Notes: a model not told the origin generated them from the sequence alone. Counted from the stretch's first letter, positions 41,410-50,317 are shown. The stretch: DNA of 64,000 nucleotides from JBGANR01 sp044222225 (GCA_044222225.1 JBGANR010000020.1:1-64000); one strand, 5' to 3'. Program-made: numbers and translations.

Positions 41410-42446
41410 GCTGCTCCCTCTCCTCCTGGTCGGCTGGGCACCGACTCTCCCAACGGTGGCGGTCCCGGCGGTGTTCCCGTTCCGAACGCCGAGCCGCCGA
41501 GGCGTTCCCGACCGTGCGGTTCGAGCCAGCCCGAGAGGTCGGGGCCCGCGGGCACGATCCCGGTCGGGTTCAGGTCCCGGTGGACGACGTAGTAATGCCG
41601 CTTGATCTGGGCGAAATCGACGGTGTCGCCGAACCCCGGCGTCTGGAACAGGTCCCGCGCATAGGCCCAGAGCACATCGAGCTCGGTGAGCTTCTGCCGG
41701 TTGCACTTGAAGTGCCCGTGATAGACGGGATCGAAACGTACCAGCGTCGTGAACAGCCTGACGTCGGCCTCGGTGACGTGGTCGCCGACGAGGTAGCGGC
41801 GAGTGGCGAGCCGCTCGGTGAGAATGTCGAGCGCGTCGAAGAGCCGGTGGTAGGCGGCGTCGTACGCGTCCTGCGTCGCCGCGAAGCCGCAGCGGTAGAC
41901 GCCGTTGTTGACCTCGGTGTAGACGTGCCGGTCGATGGCGTCGATCTCGGCGCGCCACTCCTGCAGGTAGAGCTCCGGAGCACCCTCGCGACGGAAGGAC
42001 CGCCATTCGGTGGAGAAGTCCAGCGTCATCTGCGCGAAGTCGTTGGTGACGACGGCACCGGTCCGCTCGTCGACGATCGCCGGCACGGTGATGCCGCGCG
42101 GATAGTCCGGATCACGCGCGAGATAGGCGTCCTTGAGCCGCGGGATGCGGAGCACCGGGTCGACACCGCCCGGGTCGAGGTCGAAGGTCCAGCTGTCGGC
42201 GTCGTGCGTCGGCCCGCACAGGCCGAGCGAGATCGCCTGCTCCAGACCGAGCAGACGCCGGACGATGAGCGCCCGGTTCGCCCACGGGCAGGCGCGTGCG
42301 GCGACGAGGCGATACCGGCCGGCCTCGACGGGGAATCCGTCGCGGCCGTCGGCGGTGATGCGCGTGGTGATGTACCTGGTGTCACGGACGAAGTCACGGC
42401 CGGTCTTCGACACGTAGACACCCTGCTCGGTCTGTTCCTCCTGCAT
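41406..42446 (-). CDS. xi-class glutathione transferase-like reductase (GS-HQR family)
   Basis: 346 aa. Xi-class thioredoxin fold: A-A-R-A-C-P-W-A-N-R (about 48-57) is the catalytic C-P-W-A motif. V-P-A-I-V-D-E begins the cis-Pro strand, and D-P-V-Y-H-G-H-F-K-C-N and Y-A-R-D-L-F-Q are family-conserved in the helical domain. In other bacteria these enzymes reduce glutathionyl-hydroquinones; mycobacteria-like organisms use mycothiol instead, so the thiol partner is uncertain. First gene of a three-gene overlapping operon with EcsC and a fused exporter. TACGGT eight bases before the ATG suggests leaderless transcription. Confidence 0.85.
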   Translation of the reverse strand: MQEEQTEQGVYVSKTGRDFVRDTRYITTRITADGRDGFPVEAGRYRLVAARACPWANRALIVRRLLGLEQAISLGLCGPTHDADSWTFDLDPGGVDPVLRIPRLKDAYLARDPDYPRGITVPAIVDERTGAVVTNDFAQMTLDFSTEWRSFRREGAPELYLQEWRAEIDAIDRHVYTEVNNGVYRCGFAATQDAYDAAYHRLFDALDILTERLATRRYLVGDHVTEADVRLFTTLVRFDPVYHGHFKCNRQKLTELDVLWAYARDLFQTPGFGDTVDFAQIKRHYYVVHRDLNPTGIVPAGPDLSGWLEPHGRERLGGSAFGTGTPPGPPPLGESVPSRPGGEGAA

Positions 42447-42470
42447 GGTCAGTGACCGTACGCCGGGGGT

Positions 42471-42560
42471 CCGACAGAATGCGGTGGCGACGATGTGCGT
42501 CCGCGACCGTGTGACGCGGTCGCGGACGACGGTGGGCGGTGCGCCCGACGATTCTGTCGG
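42471..42560. repeat. nested inverted repeats between divergent genes
   Basis: CCGACAGAAT (42471-42480) and ATTCTGTCGG (42551-42560) are perfect inverted repeats 70 bp apart. Between them lies a separate 11-bp hairpin, GTCCGCGACCG (42499-42509) and CGGTCGCGGAC (42517-42527). The element fills most of the gap between the xi-GST gene and the sbcD-like gene. No other feature is seen there. Confidence 0.6.
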
Positions 42561-42667
42561 TGGCCTTTCGTAGGGTGGTCATGAGCTTTCCGGCGGGCCG
42601 CGCGACGGCCGGATCCGGATACGGGGGCCCGCTTCATCGAGGCGGCGGAGAGGGTGAGGGGTGGATC

Positions 42668-43936
42668 GTGAGTCGACGGCGTGACGGCGGGTCTTCGCGA
42701 CCGGACGTCGATCAGCCCGGCCTGTTCGATCAGCCGGGTCTGTTCGACATCCCGGGAACCGTCGAATCGCCCGCGGTCGACGACGCGCCGTCGGCCGGTG
42801 TGGCCGACTCCGTGCGCTTCGTCCACATCGCCGACGCGCAACTCGGCATGACGCGGCGGTTCCTCGGTGCCGAAGCACAGGCGCGATTCGCCGACGCGAG
42901 GCTGTCGGCGTTGGCGCGGGTGGGCGCGCTGGCGGCGTCGGCCGGGGCGGAGTTCGTCGTCGCCGCGGGCGACGTCTTCGACGCCAATCTCCTGCCGGGC
43001 ACGGTCGTGCGCCGCGCGCTGGACGTGCTCGCCGGTTTCGACGTGCCGGTGTTCGTGCTGCCGGGCAACCACGATCCGTACGACGGTGCGAGCGTCTATC
43101 GCTCCGAGGTGTTCCGCGAGGCCTGCCCACCGGGAGTCCGGGTGCTCGCCGACGGCGAGCCGGTCGTGGTGCGTCCCGGCGTCGAGGTCGTCGGTGCGCC
43201 GTGGCACTCCAAGGTCCCGTCGGCGGAGCCGACCGGTGCCACGCTGTCGGCGTTGGAGCCCACGGACGGGGTGCGTGTCCTCGTCGCGCACGGCGCCGTC
43301 GACGTGCTCGAGCCGGGGGCGTCGTCCTCGGCCGTCGTCGTCGCGGACGTGGAGGCGGCGCTGGCCGCCGGCGTCGTGCAGTACGCCGCGCTCGGCGACC
43401 GTCATTCCGTGACGTCGGTCGGCGATACGGGCCGGATCTGGTATTCGGGTGCACCCGAGGTGACGGCCTTCGACGACAGGGAGAGCGATTCGGGGCACGC
43501 GCTGCTGGTGGACCTCTCGCGGGAACGGGTGCGCGTCGAACGGCATCGGGTCGGCCGGTGGCGGTTCCGCCGCGTGCGGGCGGACGTCGCCGACAGCGCG
43601 GGGTTGCGTCGCGTCGTCGCCGAGCTGGAGGCGATGGCGGACAAGCCCGAGACGGTCGTCTCGCTTGCCGTGCGGGGCGTCGTCACCGTGGCCGAGCAGG
43701 CCGAGTTCGACGCCGCGATCGAGGCGTTCGGCGAGCGGTTCGCGGCGATCCACGTCTGGCGCCGGCATCACGATCTTCGGGCCATGCCGGACTTATCGGA
43801 GTTCGCCGACCTGGGGTTGCGTGGCTTCGCGGCGGCCGCCGTCGCCGATCTCGTCGCGCGTGGCACGGACGGCGACGACGCTGCGACCGATGCGCTCGGT
43901 CTGCTCTACCGGCTGCGGGCGGAGGTCGCGCGATGA
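42668..43936 (+). CDS. sbcD: SbcD/Mre11-like DNA-repair phosphoesterase
   Basis: 422 aa from GTG 42668 after a purine-rich GAGGGG. The core shows F-V-H-I-A-D-A-Q-L-G (metal site; the usual D-x-H reads D-A-Q), V-V-A-A-G-D-V-F-D, V-L-P-G-N-H-D-P and V-L-V-A-H-G, then A-L-G-D-R-H-S (in place of the common G-H-x-H). The first 45 residues are disordered and hold two tandem Q-P-G-L-F-D copies. Co-translated with the following SMC-type ATPase gene (ATGA overlap), so the pair forms an SbcCD-like (Mre11-Rad50-type) end-processing nuclease. The missing metal-ligand histidines are a caution. Confidence 0.75.
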   Translation: MSRRRDGGSSRPDVDQPGLFDQPGLFDIPGTVESPAVDDAPSAGVADSVRFVHIADAQLGMTRRFLGAEAQARFADARLSALARVGALAASAGAEFVVAAGDVFDANLLPGTVVRRALDVLAGFDVPVFVLPGNHDPYDGASVYRSEVFREACPPGVRVLADGEPVVVRPGVEVVGAPWHSKVPSAEPTGATLSALEPTDGVRVLVAHGAVDVLEPGASSSAVVVADVEAALAAGVVQYAALGDRHSVTSVGDTGRIWYSGAPEVTAFDDRESDSGHALLVDLSRERVRVERHRVGRWRFRRVRADVADSAGLRRVVAELEAMADKPETVVSLAVRGVVTVAEQAEFDAAIEAFGERFAAIHVWRRHHDLRAMPDLSEFADLGLRGFAAAAVADLVARGTDGDDAATDALGLLYRLRAEVAR

Positions 43937-46572
43937 AACTGCATCGATTGGCGGTCCGCGATTTCCGCGGGGTGGCGACGCGGTCCGTCGATTTTCCGGA
44001 TGACGGCGTCGTCGTCTTGCAGGGACGCAACGAGGTGGGCAAGTCGTCGCTGGTGGAGGCCCTCGATCTGCTGCTGCACACCCGATCGGACTCGACCGCC
44101 AAGCGTGTCCGGGACGTCGCACCGCGTGGTCGCGACGTCGGCACGCGCGTCGAGGCGGAGATCACCTGCGGGCCGCACCGGTTCCACTACGCCAAGCAGT
44201 TCAACCGGGGGATGGCGACGGAGCTCGCCGTGTTGCGACCGCAGCCGCGGCAGCTCACCGGGCGGGAGGCGCACGACTGGGTCGCCGACGTGCTGTCGAC
44301 GCATGCGGATCCGGATCTGCTGCGGGCTCTGCAGTTCCTCCAGGCCGACGCGCCGACGGCCGACGGCCTGGGAGGTTCGGCGGCGCTGTCGCGGGCGCTC
44401 GACGTCGCCGCGGGCCGGATGGGTGACGACGGCGAGGGCGGCGACCTGCTGGCGGGCGTCGAGGAGGAGTACCTGCGCTACTACACGCCGACGGGGCGTG
44501 AGGCGCGGGAGTTGGCTGAGGCCCGTTCCGCGGTGGTGGCGGCGCGGGCCGAGGTCGCCGCAGCGGACGCGGCGGTCCAGGAGGTCGCCCAACTGCTGTC
44601 CGACCTCGCGGCGGCGCAGGAGCGGGTGCGGCGGCTCGGGGAGCGGGCCCACGACGTCAAGGGCAGGCGTGGCGTCGCGGGCCAGGCGCGCGAGGACGTC
44701 GAAGGCGGTCGCAGGCGCGCAGAGCACGCCGCCGGTGATGCCAGACTGCGGCACGCCGAACTGACGACGGCGGCCGAGCGGGTCCGCCGGCGCGACGAGC
44801 TGATGGCCGCGCGGGAGCGAGCCGCAGCGGATCTCGACGCCGCTCGCGGCGAGGCGGAGCGTCTCGATCGGGACATCGAGGCGGCCACCGAGGCGCGCGG
44901 CGAGGCCGAGCGCCTGGCCGGCGCCGCCGCGCGGGCGGAGATCGCGGCACGCGCCGACCTGACGCGTGCGCGCGCGGACGTCCGGATGCTCGGGCTCGCG
45001 GCCGAGGCGGACGCCGCACGTGCGCAGATCGCCGAGGTCTCGGCGCTCGTCGCCAGGCTGTCGACGCTCGATGGCCGCCTGGCGGCGGACCGTGCGACGG
45101 ATGCCCGGCTGCGCCGGCTGCGGGAGGCGGATCGGGAGTGCGACATGCTCGCCGCCCAGCTTCAGGTGGCGAGCGTCGGCGTCGTCGTGACGGCCGCCGA
45201 CGGGGGCGAGGTCGTCATCGGCGGCGAGCGGGTCGAACTCGACGGCTCGGCCGGCGCGGAGCGACGCGTCGCTCGACCGACGGAGATCGAACTGCCCGGC
45301 GGCTTCGTCGTCACCGTACGTCCCGCCGAACAGACGGAACGGCTGGCCGAGCGCCTCGCCGACGCCGACGCGCGCCGGGCCGAACTGGTCGCCGATGCGG
45401 GCGCCGAGAGCGCCGCGGCGGCCGAGGCCGCGAATTCGCGGCGTCGAGCGCTTGTCGCGGATCGCAACGAGGTGAGCCGACGGCTCGCGGCGTTCGGTGG
45501 AAACGCGGCGATCATGCGGCTGCGGTCGGCGGCCGCAACGGCGGACAAGGCGCTGGAGAACGCGCGCCTCGTCCGCGACACGTCCGCGGCGCTGCCGGCG
45601 GACGCCGACGAGGCGGAGGCGGTGGAGGCGGCCGCCGGCGCCGTGTTCGCAGACGAGCGGGAGACGCTGGGTTCCGCTCGGTCGGCGGCGTCCGCGGCGC
45701 GCGAGCGGGTGTCCGATCTGGTCGAACGGCGAGAGGAACTGCGGCGACGACTCGCCGAACTCGAACGACGGGCCGCCGGTGAGGCGTCCGTGGAGGGGAA
45801 GGCCGAGCCCGGCGATGACCGGTCCGATGCCGGCCTCGACGCCGCGTTGGCGGAGGCCCGAGCGGCCCACGAAGCCGCCGCGGCGGCGGCCGAGACGGCC
45901 CGCGCCGCCCTGGCCGCGCGCGATCCGGAGGCGGTCGAGCGCGAGTTCGCGGCGGCTGACGCGGCGCTGGAGGAATGGCGTGTCGAGTGCGAGATCGCCG
46001 AGCGCCGAGTCGCCGGCCTGCGGGCCACGATCGCCTTCGCCGGCAATGAGGGACGTCAGGAGCACGCCGGACTCGCGGCCGCGACGGCTTTCGCGGCGGA
46101 GGAGCGGCTGACTGGCGTCGAGCGCCGCGCGCGGGCCGTCACCGCGCTGCGCGAGACGTTGCTGCGGCACCGCGACGAGGTACGCGCGTCGTACGTCACT
46201 CCGTTCGCACGGCAGATCGAGGAGCTCGGCCGTCCGGTTTTCGGCGAGGACTTCCAGGTCGAGGTGGACGACGACCTCACCATCCGGTCCCGGACGCTCG
46301 GCGGCGTCACCGTCGAGTTCGACCAGCTCTCGGGCGGCGCGCAGGAGCAGCTGGGCATTCTCGCCAGGCTGGCGTGCGCCGTGCTGGTCGATGCGGACGA
46401 GGGCGCGCCGGTCGTCATCGACGACGCTCTCGGTTACAGCGACCCGGACCGGCTCGCGTCGATGGGCCGCGTCCTGTCGACGGCCGCCGGACGCGCACAG
46501 GTCATCGTGCTGACCTGCGATCCGACCCGTTACGCGTCCGTGACGTCGGCGAAGGTCGTTCAGCTCGCCTGA
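43933..46572 (+). CDS. SbcC/Rad50-like SMC-type ATPase
   Basis: 879 aa, ATG overlapping the previous stop by four bases. N-terminal F-R-G-V and Walker A G-R-N-E-V-G-K-S-S (about 33-41). A long Ala/Glu/Arg-rich coiled coil runs from about residue 190 to 700, interrupted by a beta-rich island (V-V-V-T-A-A-D-G-G-E-V-V-I-G-G). The C-terminal signature is L-S-G-G-A-Q-E-Q-L and Walker B V-V-I-D-D-A-L-G. The mid-coil C-x-x-C zinc hook of Rad50/SbcC is not seen, so it is closer to YhaN-type relatives. Expected to drive the partner nuclease by ATP-dependent conformational change. Confidence 0.8.
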   Translation: MKLHRLAVRDFRGVATRSVDFPDDGVVVLQGRNEVGKSSLVEALDLLLHTRSDSTAKRVRDVAPRGRDVGTRVEAEITCGPHRFHYAKQFNRGMATELAVLRPQPRQLTGREAHDWVADVLSTHADPDLLRALQFLQADAPTADGLGGSAALSRALDVAAGRMGDDGEGGDLLAGVEEEYLRYYTPTGREARELAEARSAVVAARAEVAAADAAVQEVAQLLSDLAAAQERVRRLGERAHDVKGRRGVAGQAREDVEGGRRRAEHAAGDARLRHAELTTAAERVRRRDELMAARERAAADLDAARGEAERLDRDIEAATEARGEAERLAGAAARAEIAARADLTRARADVRMLGLAAEADAARAQIAEVSALVARLSTLDGRLAADRATDARLRRLREADRECDMLAAQLQVASVGVVVTAADGGEVVIGGERVELDGSAGAERRVARPTEIELPGGFVVTVRPAEQTERLAERLADADARRAELVADAGAESAAAAEAANSRRRALVADRNEVSRRLAAFGGNAAIMRLRSAAATADKALENARLVRDTSAALPADADEAEAVEAAAGAVFADERETLGSARSAASAARERVSDLVERREELRRRLAELERRAAGEASVEGKAEPGDDRSDAGLDAALAEARAAHEAAAAAAETARAALAARDPEAVEREFAAADAALEEWRVECEIAERRVAGLRATIAFAGNEGRQEHAGLAAATAFAAEERLTGVERRARAVTALRETLLRHRDEVRASYVTPFARQIEELGRPVFGEDFQVEVDDDLTIRSRTLGGVTVEFDQLSGGAQEQLGILARLACAVLVDADEGAPVVIDDALGYSDPDRLASMGRVLSTAAGRAQVIVLTCDPTRYASVTSAKVVQLA

Positions 46573-46601
46573 CCGGCGCGGCCTGAGACGGGGAGTCGAC
46601 G

Positions 46602-47378
46602 ATGATCGTGGAGCTGAAGACGGCCGGCGAGATCGAGGCGATGGCGGCGGCCGGTGCCGTCGTCGCCGAATGCCTGGCGGCGGCGCGGGCGGCCGCCGTC
46701 CCGGGGGCGTCGACAGCCGATCTCGACGCCGCCGCTGCGGCCGTCATGGCCGCTCGGGGCGCCACGCCCGCGTTCCGCGGTTATCACCCGGGATGGGCGC
46801 CGACGCCGTTCCCCGGCGTCGTCTGCGTATCGGTCGACGACGCCGTCGTCCACGGCATTCCGCGGGTCGACGCGGTGCTGCGCGACGGTGATCTCGTCAG
46901 CATCGACTGCGGCGCGTTCGTCGACGGTTGGTGCGGTGACGCCGCCGTCAGTGTCATCGTCGGCACGCCCGCGCCTGCAGACGTGGCCCTTGTCGCCGCG
47001 ACCGAACGTGCGTTGGCCGCGGGCATCGAGGCCGCACGGCCGGGCGGCAGGATGGGTGACATCGGCGCCGCGATCGACGCCGTCGCCCGCGCCGCGGGCG
47101 TCGGCAATCTCGACGACCACGGTGGTCACGGCATCGGACGCGCGATGCACGAGGCGCCGTCGGTGCCGAACGTCGGCCGACGCGGCGAAGGCCTACGCCT
47201 CGTGCCCGGACTCGTCATCGCGATCGAGCCGATGTTCCTGGCCGGGGGATCGGGCGCCTACCGGCACGACGCGGACGGCTGGACGATCCGCTCCCGGGAC
47301 GGCTCACGTGCCGCGCACGCCGAGCACACGGTGGCGATCACGCCGACCGGCCCGCGAGTGCTGACCGAACGAGGCTAG
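46602..47378 (+). CDS. map: type I methionine aminopeptidase
   Basis: 258 aa. Pita-bread metalloprotease: V-S-I-D-C-G-A-F (first metal Asp), G-W-C-G-D-A-A-V-S-V (second Asp), G-H-G-I-G-R-A-M-H-E-A-P (metal His), V-I-A-I-E-P-M (Glu) and A-E-H-T-V-A-I (Glu). H-G-I-P in the substrate loop is conserved. Removes the initiator methionine from nascent proteins. GGGGAG lies upstream of the ATG. As genomes usually have a second map next to the ribosomal secY-adk cluster, this may be a paralogue. Its stop overlaps that of the convergent slipin gene by four bases. Confidence 0.88.
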   Translation: MIVELKTAGEIEAMAAAGAVVAECLAAARAAAVPGASTADLDAAAAAVMAARGATPAFRGYHPGWAPTPFPGVVCVSVDDAVVHGIPRVDAVLRDGDLVSIDCGAFVDGWCGDAAVSVIVGTPAPADVALVAATERALAAGIEAARPGGRMGDIGAAIDAVARAAGVGNLDDHGGHGIGRAMHEAPSVPNVGRRGEGLRLVPGLVIAIEPMFLAGGSGAYRHDADGWTIRSRDGSRAAHAEHTVAITPTGPRVLTERG

Positions 47379-48160
47379 GCCCGCTCGACGTCACCGGAGC
47401 GCCGGTCTACGTTCGTGCGTTCGAGGAATCGCAGCAGCTCCACCGGGAACGGCAGCACGAGCGTCGAGTTCTTCTCCGAGGCCACTTGCACGACGGTCTC
47501 CAGCAACCGCAGCTGCATCGCGCCCGGCGCGTCCTCCATCACCTTGGCGGCCTCCGCGAGTTTCTGCGACGCCTGGAACTCGCCGTCCGCGGAGATCACC
47601 CGGGCGCGACGGTCCCGTTCGGCCTCCGCCTGCCGGGACATCGACCGCTTCATGGTCTCGGGCAGCGCCACGTCCTTGATCTCGACGCGATCGATGTGCA
47701 CACCCCAGCCCAGCGCGGGGGAGTCGATCATGATCTCCAGGCCCTGGTTCAGCCGTTCCCGGTCGGAGAGCAGGTCGTCGAGGTCGCTCTTGCCGATGAT
47801 GGAGCGCAGCGACGTCTGCGCCACCTGCCCGACGGCGAACCGGTAGTCCTCGACCGTCACGACGGCGGCCACCGGATCGACCACCTGGAAGTAGACGACG
47901 GCGTCGACCCGGACGGTCACGTTGTCGCGGGTGATGCCGTCCTGCGCGGGCACCGGCATGGTGACGATCTGCATGTTGACCTTCTCCATGTGGTCGGCGA
48001 TCGGCAACATGAGCTGTAGTCCCGGGGCGCGCACTCCATCGCGGACCTTGCCGAAGCGGAACACGAGCCCGCGCTCGTATTGCCGCACCACGCGCATGCT
48101 CGACGAGGCCGAGATCGCGGTGATGAGCAGAATCGTCAGCAGTACATAGATCGCGATCAT
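47375..48160 (-). CDS. SPFH/band 7 protein (slipin)
   Basis: 261 aa. N-terminal membrane helix (about 1-18), then the SPFH domain: V-V-R-Q-Y-E-R-G-L-V-F-R-F-G-K-V and G-L-Q-L-M-L-P-I-A-D, with V-T-V-R-V-D-A-V-V-Y-F-Q-V and D-L-D-D-L-L-S-D-R. A helical Ala/Glu/Arg-rich segment follows (R-Q-A-E-A-E-R-D-R-R-A-R-V). Slipins oligomerise on membranes and are often paired with NfeD proteases; no nfeD gene is adjacent here. The ATG overlaps the stop of the MerR gene by four bases, so the regulator and slipin are one operon. Confidence 0.87.
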   Translation of the reverse strand: MIAIYVLLTILLITAISASSSMRVVRQYERGLVFRFGKVRDGVRAPGLQLMLPIADHMEKVNMQIVTMPVPAQDGITRDNVTVRVDAVVYFQVVDPVAAVVTVEDYRFAVGQVAQTSLRSIIGKSDLDDLLSDRERLNQGLEIMIDSPALGWGVHIDRVEIKDVALPETMKRSMSRQAEAERDRRARVISADGEFQASQKLAEAAKVMEDAPGAMQLRLLETVVQVASEKNSTLVLPFPVELLRFLERTNVDRRSGDVERA

Positions 48161-48987
48161 GGCGCGCCTCCAGCCGAACTCACGATCGATGCTACGCCCG
48201 CCGACATCTCTGACGGAGGTCTGAATGAGGCCGTGGAGCGCCGTTCAGACCGGCGAGTTCGAGCCGGGATCGGTCGGGCGAGGACGGCGAGATATGCATT
48301 CAGGGAACCGGCGGCGTCGAGCATCGCGATCCCCTGTTCGGTGTGTCTGCATCGCCAATCGTCCAGCGTTCGCGACAGTTCTTCGGTGCCGCCGGCCGTA
48401 CGGATCTGCTGGATCACCATGGCGATCTGGTCCAGCAGACGGCCCCCGCGCCTGAGCAGATGAGCGAGTTCGGCGTCGCGGACGTCGTCCTCGCCGTAGA
48501 CGCGGTAACCCGTGCTCGGGTCGCGTCGGGGGACCAAGATCCCGTTCCGCTCCCAAACTCGCAGCGTCGCCGGGTCGAGGCCGAGCCGGTGGGCCAGGTC
48601 GCCGATGGTGAGGACGCGGGGGCCGGCTCTCGTACGACGAGGATCGGCCGGGGCGTTCGCCGTCAGGTGCTCGACCGCCCGCCGTGCCGCGTCGAGGGTC
48701 TTCCGGTCACGGTGCATCTGTTCGTGGCCGGCGTCGATGACGGCGAGGGCTTCGCCGATGTCACCTCCGTGCACCGCCCTCATGATCTGGCCGCCCGCGG
48801 CGTGGCCGTAACCCCGGACGAGTGCGAGATAGGTGCGGAGGGCCGTGGCGTGGACCCGCGTGTAGACCCGGTACCCGGATGCCGTCCGCTCTGTCGGTGG
48901 GAGGCACCCGGCGTGCTGGTAGTTGCGGACAGCCTGGGTCGAGATACCGTGTTCCCGAGCGAGGTCGACCGGTCGCAGGCCACTCAT
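48157..48987 (-). CDS. MerR regulator with two DNA-binding domains (TioE-like)
   Basis: 276 aa. It carries two MerR-type winged helices in one chain: residues about 5-50 (L-A-R-E-H-G-I-S-T-Q-A-V-R-N-Y-Q-H-A-G-C-L then S-G-Y-R-V-Y) and about 125-170 (I-G-D-L-A-H-R-L-G-L-D-P-A-T-L-R-V-W-E then S-T-G-Y-R-V-Y). This matches the TioE subgroup of actinobacteria. No Cys-rich metal site is seen. Divergent from an MFS exporter and overlapping the slipin gene downstream. Likely regulates the exporter; effector unknown. Confidence 0.8.
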   Translation of the reverse strand: MSGLRPVDLAREHGISTQAVRNYQHAGCLPPTERTASGYRVYTRVHATALRTYLALVRGYGHAAGGQIMRAVHGGDIGEALAVIDAGHEQMHRDRKTLDAARRAVEHLTANAPADPRRTRAGPRVLTIGDLAHRLGLDPATLRVWERNGILVPRRDPSTGYRVYGEDDVRDAELAHLLRRGGRLLDQIAMVIQQIRTAGGTEELSRTLDDWRCRHTEQGIAMLDAAGSLNAYLAVLARPIPARTRRSERRSTASFRPPSEMSAGVASIVSSAGGAP

Positions 48988-49032
48988 GACTTTGAGACTT
49001 TACCGGTGCCGGTCGCGATGAAACGACGTCAA

Positions 49033-49060
49033 GTATCAATCGGTCGTTCAGCGATACGAT
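49033..49060 (+). promoter_or_regulatory. candidate operator and -10 of the MFS gene
   Basis: GTATC (49033-49037) and GATAC (49053-49057) are an inverted repeat separated by 15 bp, overlapping TACGAT (49055-49060), which lies eight bases before the ATG. The layout would suit MerR-type control, but no good -35 is seen and the repeat is short. Confidence 0.3.
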
Positions 49061-49068
49061 TCAGTCAC

Positions 49069-50316
49069 ATGAGTGATCATGTCAGCGGCGCGTGGCGCCG
49101 GAACGTCATCCTGTTCCTGGCCGGGCAGACGGTCTCCCTGTTCGGTTCGATGATCGTGCAGTACGTCGTCATGTGGCACATCGCGCTCGAAACCCGTTCC
49201 GGCATGACTCTCGGGCTCTTCATGCTCGCGGCCTTCGCGCCCCAGGGAGTGATGTCGATCCTCGGGGGAGTACTGGCCGACAGGATGGATCGCAAACGGC
49301 TCATCATCGCCGCCGACACCACGATCGCGGCTGTCACCATCGCTCTCGCCATCCTGATGACGGCGGGGATCACCGACCTGTGGCTCATCCTCGGCGCCGT
49401 CGCGATCCGCTCACTCGGCGCCGGTGTCCAGACCCCGACCGTGCAGGCGCTGATTCCGCAGCTCGCACCGACCGAGCAGTTGATGCGGGTCAACGGCGTG
49501 TTCATGACCATCAACTCGGCCACGGCCCTGCTGGCGCCCGCCGCGGGCGCGGCGGTCTATGCATGGGCCGGCCTCGTCTCCGCGTTCTATCTCGACGCTG
49601 TGACGGCCGTCATCGGCATCGGATTCCTGCTGCTCGTCACGGTGCCGTCGTCGATCCGGGATCTTGGCGACGCGCCGACCTATCGCAGGGACCTTGCGGA
49701 CGGGATGCGCTACATCGCCACGAACGTCGTCGTCCGCTGGCTCATCGTCGTCCTTGCACTGCTCTTCGTCCTGACACAGGCGCCGGCGTGGGTGGTCTCG
49801 CCGCTGTTGATCGCCGAGAATTTCGGACCCGAGGCCTGGATGCTCGCCGTCGTGCAGACCGCGTCCAGTGTCGGAACGATGCTCGGCGGCGTCCTCGTCT
49901 CGACCGCCCTTGTGAACCGGAGTCGCGCCGGCCTGCTCATCGGCGCGGCCTACGGCATCGCCGTCTGCACGGCCGCTCTCGGACTGAGCCCCGCCCTCTG
50001 GCTGTTCTGCCTCGTCACCTTTCTGTTCGGCCTCGCGATCCCGGTCTTCTCGGCACCGTTCATGACCCTCATCCAGCAGAATGTCGAACCGGGCATGCTC
50101 GGCCGCGTCTTCAGTTACGTCAGCATCGCGATGACGCTGTCGACGCCGACCGGGGTCATCGTCTTCGGCCCACTCGCCGATGCCGCCGGCCTGCGCGGGA
50201 TCCTCATCGGTTCCGGCATGCTTTTCGCCGCCGTCCTCTCGGTCGCCGTCGCACTACCGTCCGGTCGGGCGACGCTGGCGGCGGCGAAGGACACAGGACT
50301 CCGTGATCGGAGATGA
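49069..50316 (+). CDS. MFS transporter, macrolide-efflux (MefA)-like
   Basis: 415 aa from ATG 49069, likely leaderless after TACGAT. Twelve hydrophobic helices. N-terminal F-L-A-G-Q-T-V-S-L-F-G-S-M-I-V-Q-Y and the loop 2-3 block G-G-V-L-A-D-R-M-D-R-K-R-L are typical of the MefA/MDR subgroup (TMR-like). A second-half A-P-F-M-T-L-I-Q-Q-N-V is also typical. Exports a small molecule with protons. Divergent from the double MerR regulator. Substrate unknown. Confidence 0.85.
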   Translation: MSDHVSGAWRRNVILFLAGQTVSLFGSMIVQYVVMWHIALETRSGMTLGLFMLAAFAPQGVMSILGGVLADRMDRKRLIIAADTTIAAVTIALAILMTAGITDLWLILGAVAIRSLGAGVQTPTVQALIPQLAPTEQLMRVNGVFMTINSATALLAPAAGAAVYAWAGLVSAFYLDAVTAVIGIGFLLLVTVPSSIRDLGDAPTYRRDLADGMRYIATNVVVRWLIVVLALLFVLTQAPAWVVSPLLIAENFGPEAWMLAVVQTASSVGTMLGGVLVSTALVNRSRAGLLIGAAYGIAVCTAALGLSPALWLFCLVTFLFGLAIPVFSAPFMTLIQQNVEPGMLGRVFSYVSIAMTLSTPTGVIVFGPLADAAGLRGILIGSGMLFAAVLSVAVALPSGRATLAAAKDTGLRDRR

Positions 50317-50317
50317 C

